Source: Isoetes taiwanensis (taxonomy: Eukaryota; Streptophyta; Lycopodiopsida; Isoetales; Isoetaceae). Taken from it: a DNA stretch of 64,000 bases. Under the pieces are notes generated by a model that did no database searches, was not told the DNA's origin, and saw nothing but the letters and a program-made list of their open reading frames with translations. The first letter of the stretch is position 1; the number at the start of each line of letters is the position of its first letter. Of this stretch, positions 56,400-64,000 are shown piece after piece. The position numbers and the translations under genes are program-made. The stretch is taken from the NCBI GenBank assembly GCA_021234155.1, contig JAJEKV010000006.1, forward strand, positions 10,691,317 through 10,755,316, in the 5' to 3' direction.

Positions 56400-57660
56400 T
56401 ATATCGCGAGTCCGTATCACGAGAATGCTATCAATCCTTTCCGTCGGATCGACATTCTCGAGAGAGGAGAAGTGATATATATTCGGTTTCCTAAGTGTTT
56501 TCTTTATTCAACATTCTTCTCACAGCAATATAGTAGCATTGTTAAAACCCACCCTTCCTGCCCCTTCCTTTCTTTACATTATTTACTTGTTGATAGCTAT
56601 AACCTGATATATTGAGAAGTTTGTTTATCATTAGTATCGTCATTCGCTTGGCAGGCATGACCAGCTATTATGGTTTTTTTTGTTTCTCATTTATGTTGTC
56701 GATGATGAATCTCTTGGTATGCGTGACTGGCCCGTTCATTTTTTAGGGATTTATTGTTTGCATAGCACGTGCAACCAACCCCTCTGGAGGTTTACATCTC
56801 GTATTTGATGTTTTACAAGTTATGTTCATTTTTTGTTCGCATTTTACGTGCGACCAGCCCCTACTTGCTATAGAGGATTTTTGCTTGCGTGGGCGCGCAA
56901 CTCGCCCTCTGGAAGTTTACGTTTCTAATTTGATATTTCATAAGGTTTACATAAAGTTATGTTCATATTTTGTTTACATAGTACGCACGACCAGCCCCTT
57001 CTTGTTACAGTGGTTTTTTGTTTGTGTGATACCATGACCAGCCCCTCTGGAGGTTTATATTTTTCATTGATATTTTCTTTTATGCTCATAATTTTTGCCT
57101 ATTGATTTGCATTGCACCACAATCAGCCCTTCCATTTTTTAGACAGAATTTTTGTTTGTGTGGCATGCATGACCAATCCCTCTGGAGGTTACTTTTTTCG
57201 TTGATGTTGAGCAATTTCCGTAATTCTTTTCATTGATATTGATTCGCATGGTGCACTTGATCAATATTGTTGCTCCGCCTAGATTTGCGATTTATAGTTT
57301 TCCACCTGTGAATTCTTTTGTCGATTGGTCCCGCTGTCGATATTCTCGTTCAAGCGCCATAAACAATACCTCAAGAGCATTGACGATCATTTCTCATTAG
57401 AGTTTTCCACGAAAACCGAAAAGAGCAGGTTTGTTTTTTTTTGAATCTCAATGAGAAACTGTCACGACTTTTCTCATCTTTGCCTAGCTCTATCATTGTA
57501 TTATTGCCCTTTATCTGTATATGCCGAAGTCCGATATTGTGGCTATAGTCACCTATTCCACTCACTTCAAAATTATAAACCCAATGTATACTGCTATTGT
57601 GATGAATGAAAAGCCCATCTATGGTCGATGTTTATCGCGGGTCCTCATCATGGGAATACC
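56400..57660 (+). mobile_element. LINE-related element with hairpin tail (copy F)
   Basis: Begins near GTCGGATCGACATTCTCGAG (56431-56450), homologous to 40553-40575. A degenerate tandem array of about eight units around GCATGACCAGCCCCTCTGGA fills 56640-57190. The family hairpin has a perfect 9-bp stem (57390-57398 with 57450-57458) around GAGTTTTCCACGAAAACC...GGTTTG. It ends with a segment containing GATGAATGAAAAGCCCATCT, as in copies D and E. No intact ORF. Confidence 0.5.
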
Positions 57661-58639
57661 ATTTTATAGCCTATGCAACAAAATTTGGACTTATTCAAAT
57701 TTAAAAATAGCACTTCAAAGATGCCCTATGAGAACATTATATTTACCTTTTAGCTATTCTTGATTTTAACAAACTTTCTAAGTTGATATAAGACAATTTT
57801 ATATTAAAAGTATTATGGTTATCAAAGCATAAAGTTGATTTTACTAATTTTTTATTGAAGTTGATCTTACTAAATTTTTATTGAATCTATTTATAACTAA
57901 ATTTTTAAATTGGTGAATACAAAAAATTTCAGTTCCTAGTGACTTTGCAACTTAAAGCTAAAAATTTACAAACTCTTAGTATATATCATGATAAATGAAC
58001 CTTTAAATCAAATTTAGGTGAATGATAAGCTTTAAGTTTTAAATACTATTGTTTGGATAGCCTAGTATCATTGAAATAAAAGAACAAAATCAATGTGATT
58101 TATTATTAGAAAAAAAAACTAAAAATATTATATTATGATAGTAGCACTATAAAAAATGATGTTTCTGAATTACATTTCAATGTGTCTAAGTATTATTGAC
58201 ATACTACTACAAACATCATCCAATACCTTAAAACTCTATACATTCATATGTCTACCTCTATTTTATTCGACACTATTTTAATTTTCATAATGTAGGTTAT
58301 AATTCAATTGAAGATGAGACAATAGATAGAGATGGAGTGTACAATATAATGGCTTCAATATGCAAGCTTTTTTCAGGTATACACATAAATGAAGACAGGT
58401 GGTGACGTTTGCGACTGGTATGACCACTACACGAAGATTTCATATATCACACATGGTTTTCTAACATAAACTCATAGTGTGACAATGACATTTGAGCAAG
58501 TTATCGGAGGCCAATATAAGCCAACAAATGTCTTTGTTTATGGGCACGATCCACCATCATATTTCGAGGTCAAAAAACTGATGTACACTTTTAGTAGCTC
58601 AGGGAAAAGTAGCTCGTTTGGTGAATCTCACAGCCAGAT
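57661..58639. other. Very AT-rich intergenic DNA
   Basis: No frame, repeat or motif that I can support beyond general A/T richness and short runs. Confidence 0.4.
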
Positions 58640-58890
58640 TCTTCCATTATTTTAAGAGCATACATATTCTTCATAAGACGTTAAACTGCCATACCCAAGG
58701 TCATGGGTTCAACGCCTCGTTGTGAAAGTGGCCATGCAATGTAAAGTTGGTGGGGGAAGGACCCACTTCAGCAATGTAAAGTGGTGGGGGCAGGACCCAT
58801 CTGGGTGTGTTGTAAAGTGTCACATGTCCGATAGGACGCTGCCTTGTGGCGTGACGTTAAAATCTCTTCTTCTTCTTCTTCTTCATAAAA
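58640..58890 (+). mobile_element. tRNA-related SINE
   Basis: TAAGAGCATACAT (near 58654) resembles a pol III box A region and GGTTCAACGCC (58706-58716) a box B. The body has GTAAAGTTGGTGGGGGAAGG and a repeated GTGGTGGGGGCAGGACCC. The 3' end is GACGTTAAAATC followed by TCTTCTTCTTCTTCTTC. Related copies occur at 32655-32850 (minus), 34500-34640 and 34725-34850. The length (about 250 bp) and simple tail fit a SINE. Confidence 0.55.
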
Positions 58891-60600
58891 ATAGGAGGGT
58901 CTTGATTTCCCAAGACAGGAACGCCACAATCTCTGGCGCATGCGGCGTGCCCTTTTCTCTTGAGGAATTTTTTGTTTTCTTTTTGAAAATTATACATCAT
59001 CTTTCTCAATTTTTTCCTACATTCGAGTTTCTACTGATGTCCTACTTCACATATGAGATATCCAATAAGTTTTAGACACATTCAAGTCTAATTCAAAAAT
59101 ATATTGATTTTCTAGAGTGCATATTATAGCTCTGTCTTTTTATTTTATTGTAAATCACATAGTATTTTTCTTTTTTATTTCAACGATATTAGACTATCCA
59201 AAAACGATAGTTAAAACAAAAATTTATTATTCATCTAAACTCGACCTAAAAATTCCTTTAATTAAATATATCTCAAAAGCACTTAAATATATATAACTTC
59301 TTTCTTAATAGAGATTTAAGTAATAATAGCTTATAAAAGTAGTCAACAAAGCTTAATAGTTTATAAAATTAGGATTTTATTATTTGCATGTTTGTTTTTA
59401 TATTGCTAAATTATTAAAATATTATTTATCATAATATGCTGTAAGAGTCTGTACATTGTTAGTTTTAAATTTGCAAACTCGCTGGAGATTGAATTCATCA
59501 ATCTAAAAATTCAAATCCAAATACGAGATTGTCTTATATCAACATATAGTTCGTTAAAACCAAGAATAGTTAACAAGTATATACAGCTTTCTCATAGTGG
59601 CATTACCTTTGCGAATGCTTTTTTACAAGTTCTTTTGTTGGGGAAAAAACTTTAATTCAAAAATAGGGGATTTTTGTGCGTGATAAATTGTTGTGAGTTA
59701 TAAAAATGAATTCAAAAAGATGTGTAGCTAAAAATAAAGAGGAAAGTAACACACGTTTGTCTCTTCCTCCTTTTTTTTTCAATGCCAACAAACATTTTGA
59801 AAAACTTTGCGACCTTATATTGGCCATGACACAGCAGAATGGGGACTCCATATCCGAGCTCCATATCTTGGCTCAAGAAGGGGCAGATCCAGATTCAAAG
59901 GCAGTTTATTAATCTCTGTGGAAATGTAAGAACACGCAAGAAAAATATTGAGAAGGATCGAGCCCTATGTTTCCAGGAAGTAGGGTCACATCAGTTGGGG
60001 CTACGAGCCCAATATAAGCACCTTCTAATGTTCTGATACAGATAAAGCAGAGACGAATTGATGGAGTAAATAGATTCTGAAGTGAAATTGCTGGCTCTCG
60101 TATCTCTGATTACCAGTACGATCGCGTCTATTGTACGGTTATATAGCAGCCCTGATTCTAAAGCAACATACTGCTATTGTTGCACTGTAGTGTGTAGTCT
60201 GGATTGCCACAACTATCTCATATGTCAAATGGAAAAAAACAAACACATCACAGATATATCCGTTGCTTTTTGAAGCTTTTTGTTTTGGTGTATTATTTGT
60301 TTTTTTGGGCTTGAAAAAGAAATACAAATTCAAAATACATTGGCAAGTTCATGAATAACATATAAACTATCAAATATAGCACAAATCCCATAATATACCA
60401 AAACAAAAAGCGTCGCATTTTCTTTTATATATACAAAACATGGCCACGATAATATCATCTCTTCAATATCTTCATAAAAGCGTAATGCGCTACAATGATG
60501 CAGGATAAAGGATATGACCAGAATGATTGTAGAAATTTGTCTATATAAATGCTTTACAACTGCACTTGAGATCAAGAACAATTTCGTTTTGATTTCTCTA
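58891..60600. other. Intergenic DNA without a supported gene
   Basis: AT-rich; several short frames (59706-59912, 60082-60273, 60330-60581 minus) have no recognisable content. Nothing to annotate. Confidence 0.4.
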
Positions 60601-61200
60601 GTTAAGTAATCAATGGACTCTCAATGGTGACCATATAGCAATGTTTTAACCTTGCATTTTATTCAACCATTGATTTAAGACAACGAAAAACACTGTTCAT
60701 TTGGGAATGATGAAAACACTGTAGCACAAAAACTCTAATTCCTTCGACAGCCCAAGCTCTGTATATTATTCAACCAGCAGGTTCCAGATACAATCGTTCA
60801 GGCACTTAATCCATCACTGTAAATTCTACTTGTGTTTATCCTTTGGGTCCGGCCGACAAGCCGGACCGATCTCCTGCAGCAATGTATTGCTCTTTTCTCA
60901 TTTGACCGACATGGTCATGCTTAATTTAAAACAATAATAGCACCATTACAATTTTAATGGCTCAACCTTGCCTCATATACACTATAAGGTAAACAACCCT
61001 ATAGTTTTAAATTCACAAAGAGTTCAAACGTAGCATGTCTCCCCTTCGACCTATGGTGCAACATGTAACAGTTTGATCTCACAATGAGCTTCTGCATCAC
61101 TATAAGAAACAAGAATATAAACTTCTGCAGTTGTGCTTTAGCATCTGAGGCACCCAAAATATTGTATGACTTTCAGAATATTACATGATCATACTTTATC
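60601..61200 (-). repeat. Putative 3' LTR of the Copia element
   Basis: On the minus strand, pol is followed by a purine-rich GAAGGGGAGAA (plus 61201-61211) and then TGATAAAGTATGATCATG, the likely LTR start. The region beyond contains a GC-rich hairpin (GGTCCGGCTTGTCGGCCGGACC, plus about 60849-60870). The far end of the LTR could not be fixed because the 5' LTR lies outside the window. Confidence 0.4.
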
Positions 61201-62748
61201 ATTCTCCCCTTCATGTAATATTCCTGAGTTGCAGCAGTTCAATGACTTTCTCAATTCCTCAAACCTTGCAACTGGCAATGCCTTGGTGAATATATCAGCC
61301 TGCTGTTCTTTAGTATTAATATATGTCAGATGAACATAATTCTTCTCCACCATATCTCTCAAGAAATGAATCTCCATCTCTATATGCTTAGACCTTTCAT
61401 GTAGGACAGGATTTTTTGACATGGCTATGCAACTAGTGCTGTCACAGTACATCACAGTAGGCAGTTTCTGATTGAATCCAAGTTCATTCAAGAGTTGTCT
61501 TTCCCATACAATTTCCTTTACTGCTAATGAGGCAGAATTGTATTCTCGCCAAAGACTTGATAAGGCAATACTTCCTTGTTTTTTGCACTTCCAAGCAATA
61601 GGTGCACCTCCTAGTATTGTCACATATCCTGAGGTAGATCTTCTTTGATCAAGATCTCCACCCCAGTCAGCATCACAAAAAGCTTTCAAAGTTAACTCAC
61701 ATGTATTGAACATGATTCCATAATGCATTGTACCCTTTAAGTACCTCAAGATTCTTTTTGCTGCAACCCAATGTGCCCTGCCAGGGTCATGATTGTATCT
61801 GCTCAAGAGATTTACAGAAAATGCAATGTCAGGTCTCGTGCAATTTGCAACATAAGACAAACACCCTATTAATGATCTGTATGGTATCTTTTCCATTTGT
61901 TTCTGCTCATCTACTGTTTGAGGACACATCTTCCTCGAAATCTTGTGTCCAGGTACAATAGGTGTGCTTGCTACATTGCAGTCCAACATACCAAATCTGC
62001 TCAACATATTCTGGATATGGGTTTGCTGGCTTAAAGCCAAAATTCCGTTATCTCTATTTCTGAACACTTCAATCCCCAAGAACCTTTTTAACTCACCAAG
62101 GTCAGACATTTGGAACCTTTTATTCAAAATCTCTTTGCATTTCAGCAAGGTTTTTGTGCCCTTTGCCACCATGATATTATCATCCACATATAATGCTATG
62201 ATGCACCATTCTTCTCCATTTCTGTACCTATATAAATTACCATCATATTTTAATTTTTGAAAACCCTGTTCTTGCAAATAATTGTCCATGCATTTATACC
62301 ATTCTCTTGGAGATTGCCTTAACCCATACACTGCTCTTTTCAGTTTCCATACCTTCTCTCCCTCTTCTTCAAATCCAGGTGCTTGTTTCAAATAAACTTC
62401 TTCTTCCAATTTTGCATTCAAGAATGCTGTGCTGACGTCCATGTGATGAATTTCAAGGTCACATGAATTTGCTATGGCAAGCAACATCCTTAAACTATTT
62501 ATTTTCACCAATGGAGAAAAGGTTTCATCAAAGTCCTTTCCCTTTTGTTGTGAGAATCCTTGAGCCACTAGCCTAGCTTTGAATTTTCCTGTTTTTCCAT
62601 CTACTCCAGGCTTGATTCTGAAAATCCATTTGTTCCCAATGATATTTTTATCCTTTGGTTTGTCAACTACCTCATATGTACCTGTCCTTTGAAATGCATG
62701 CCATTTCTTCTTGCATTGCCTTAAGCCATTCTTGAGAGTATGATCCAT
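61189..62748 (-). CDS. pol: Ty1/Copia reverse transcriptase and RNase H
   Basis: Second part of a Copia polyprotein, 519 codons. RT has NKWIFRIKPGVDGK, ARLVAQGFSQQKGKDFDETF, MDVSTAFLNAKLEEEVYLKQ and the catalytic ALYVDDNIMV (about residue 184). RNase H has AFCDADWGGD (about 355) and YCDSTSCIAMSKNPVLHERS. The usual ALSSTEAEY reads ALSSLWREY, so one acidic position is altered. The frame ends at TAA 61189-61191 next to the polypurine tract. The first residues are out of frame with the upstream ORF; true homology starts at about HAFQRTGTYEVVDKP. Confidence 0.95.
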   Translation of the reverse strand: MDHTLKNGLRQCKKKWHAFQRTGTYEVVDKPKDKNIIGNKWIFRIKPGVDGKTGKFKARLVAQGFSQQKGKDFDETFSPLVKINSLRMLLAIANSCDLEIHHMDVSTAFLNAKLEEEVYLKQAPGFEEEGEKVWKLKRAVYGLRQSPREWYKCMDNYLQEQGFQKLKYDGNLYRYRNGEEWCIIALYVDDNIMVAKGTKTLLKCKEILNKRFQMSDLGELKRFLGIEVFRNRDNGILALSQQTHIQNMLSRFGMLDCNVASTPIVPGHKISRKMCPQTVDEQKQMEKIPYRSLIGCLSYVANCTRPDIAFSVNLLSRYNHDPGRAHWVAAKRILRYLKGTMHYGIMFNTCELTLKAFCDADWGGDLDQRRSTSGYVTILGGAPIAWKCKKQGSIALSSLWREYNSASLAVKEIVWERQLLNELGFNQKLPTVMYCDSTSCIAMSKNPVLHERSKHIEMEIHFLRDMVEKNYVHLTYINTKEQQADIFTKALPVARFEELRKSLNCCNSGILHEGENDKV

Positions 62749-63982
62749 TTACTGCTTCATCATAGTTCTTTGGCAGGTCACAGTCTTCTAGAACCAAAAT
62801 GTCAAAAATATTCTCCATTTCATGTTCATGGTGTTGTAATCTTCTACTTTTACCTAACTCATTTCTGCCATGTAGCTCCATCAAACCTTGATTTTCATCT
62901 TTTAATATCTGAGCCTCAGTTCTTCTGCTTTTTCCCTTTTGTTTTTCAGGAATTTGTTCAATCTCTGAGTTTTCCTTTTCCATCTCAATCCCTGCAGCCA
63001 AGTCTTCATTCCATGCAGTCAACTCTTCTTCAGCTACTTCCTGCATTTTGTTATGATCCAATGGTTTAACAGCACCTTCATCTTCAAAGTCATTCATTTC
63101 ACACTTTTGTTCAACCTGATCTGTTTTCTTGTTTGACCTTGCTGGATTTTCTTCCACATTTATGCTTTGCTCACTTTTATTCTTTTCTTTCTCATTTACT
63201 CTTGGAATTTTTCTATAGAATTGATGTTCATCAAAAACCACATCTCGACTTATAATTATTTTCCTTTGGGCAGGGTCATACAATCGGTATGCTTTGGAAT
63301 TCATGTCATATCCCACTAGATATGTAATATATGCTCTGTCATCAAGTTTTCTTCTTAATTGCTCAGGCACATGTGCAAATGCCAAACATCCATAGGCTCT
63401 TAGATTCTCATAATTAGGCAATTTTCCAGACCATAGCATTTCTGGTACTGTCCCTTTTGTACTAACTGACGGCAATATATTCTGAATGTATACTGCAGTT
63501 TCAAGTGCTTCATTCCAAGTATAGTTTGGCAGTCCTGAATATTTTAGCATTGATCTAACTGCATTTAGCAATGTTCTATTTTTCCTCTCAGCTACTCCAT
63601 TCTGCTGAGGGGAATATCTACATGTTAATTGCCTTTTAATGCCTCTTTTTGCACAATACCACTTAAATTCATGAGAAAGATACTCACCTCCTCTGTCAGA
63701 TCGAATGCACTTCACTCTTCTCCCTGTTTCCAGTTCAACTTCTGCAATGTAGAGTTTCAATGCCTCATATGCTTGATCTTTGGTTTTTAGACAGTAACTT
63801 TTTGTTTTTCTGCTGAAATCATCTATAAAGGTCATGAAGTATTTGTGTCCAGCCATGCTTGTCACATTTATAGGGCCACACAAATCCGTATGGATTAAAT
63901 CCAAAATTCCTTTAGCTCTTTTTAATGATCTTCTGAAGGGCAATTTAGTTTGCTTTCCAAGTAAGCAACCTGCACATAACAT
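62672..63982 (-). CDS. Ty1/Copia integrase region
   Basis: Begins in the GAG-pre-integrase end (CAGCLLGKQTKLPFRRS). The integrase triad is visible: Asp in LIHTDLCGP, Asp in IRSDRGGEY and Glu in NGVAERKNRT, spaced as expected. PEMLWSGKLPNYENLRAYGC and the C-terminal RKIIISRDVVFDE are typical of Copia. A charged linker follows, then EWLKAMQEEM, the entry to the RT domain, where a one-base shift (62672-62748) moves to the RT frame. Gag and protease lie beyond the right end of the window. Confidence 0.95.
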   Translation of the reverse strand: MLCAGCLLGKQTKLPFRRSLKRAKGILDLIHTDLCGPINVTSMAGHKYFMTFIDDFSRKTKSYCLKTKDQAYEALKLYIAEVELETGRRVKCIRSDRGGEYLSHEFKWYCAKRGIKRQLTCRYSPQQNGVAERKNRTLLNAVRSMLKYSGLPNYTWNEALETAVYIQNILPSVSTKGTVPEMLWSGKLPNYENLRAYGCLAFAHVPEQLRRKLDDRAYITYLVGYDMNSKAYRLYDPAQRKIIISRDVVFDEHQFYRKIPRVNEKEKNKSEQSINVEENPARSNKKTDQVEQKCEMNDFEDEGAVKPLDHNKMQEVAEEELTAWNEDLAAGIEMEKENSEIEQIPEKQKGKSRRTEAQILKDENQGLMELHGRNELGKSRRLQHHEHEMENIFDILVLEDCDLPKNYDEAVNGSYSQEWLKAMQEEMACISKDRYI

Positions 63983-64000
63983 GTTCCTGTCTTCCTTTTC

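Larger units (their letters stand above)
61189..64000 (-). mobile_element. Partial Ty1/Copia retrotransposon running off the window
   Basis: Integrase precedes RT on the minus strand, the Copia order. Only one frameshift separates the two parts, so the element is relatively young. The 5' LTR, gag and protease would be to the right. Confidence 0.9.

Noticed and set aside
1-64000. tRNA, rRNA or CRISPR features
   Set aside because: No cloverleaf with intact boxes, no rRNA core sequence, and no array of regular short repeats with unique spacers was seen; the tandem arrays present have no spacer structure.

Overview
This is nuclear DNA from a land plant. The evidence is a spliced CHX-type cation/H+ antiporter gene, a fragment of a class B heat shock factor, a chromovirus-type Ty3/Gypsy element and a Ty1/Copia element. 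Gene density is very low, and much of the rest is nested or decayed transposons, foldback elements and tandem repeats. That suggests a large genome, perhaps a fern or other seed-free vascular plant; the lineage is a guess, because no organelle or rRNA sequence is present to anchor it.

Layout. 1-771: last exon(s) of an unidentified gene. 3931-4532: a TRIM-like mini LTR element with an extra inverted LTR, the whole unit flanked by a 5-bp target duplication. 6241-11002: degenerate tandem repeats and two copies of a segment of about 1.2 kb, the second split by a LINE 3' end. 11003-17700: a dispersed repeat opened by about 5.2 kb of insertions, including a 4-kb element with 24-26-bp terminal inverted repeats that carries palindromic satellites and an HSF gene fragment. 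18110-24255: LINE ends, a foldback MITE and a second copy of the dispersed repeat. 25763-26842: an unidentified spliced gene. 29450-32329: the only intact recognisable host gene, a three-exon CHX antiporter. 32655-41860: SINEs, MITEs, LINE remnants and one unidentified ORF. 42480-56240: a kinase-like pseudogene on the minus strand, split by a complete 13-kb Ty3/Gypsy element (42969-55970, target duplication ATCAT). 56400-64000: another LINE end, AT-rich DNA, a SINE, and part of a minus-strand Ty1/Copia element that runs off the window.

The outstanding observation is inside the Ty3/Gypsy element. Between the 5' LTR and gag it carries two extra ORFs. The first (45293-46479) starts with MARTKQT, continues through a long charged region and ends in a histone H3 fold whose signature residues ([17 protein letters not shown]) look like the centromeric variant CENH3. 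Each extra ORF is preceded by the same module: two copies of a palindrome of about 67 bp, spaced about 200 bp apart, then a CTATAAATAG TATA box about 115 bp before the ATG. The pol also ends in a chromodomain. This looks like a retrotransposon that captured a centromeric-histone-like gene. This copy is frame-damaged and its integrase has an internal deletion.

A second notable pattern is a LINE family whose seven 3' ends in this window share a conserved inner motif (GGTTTTTCC...GGGGTTTTTAATCC) closed by an outer stem whose sequence differs between copies while its pairing is kept.
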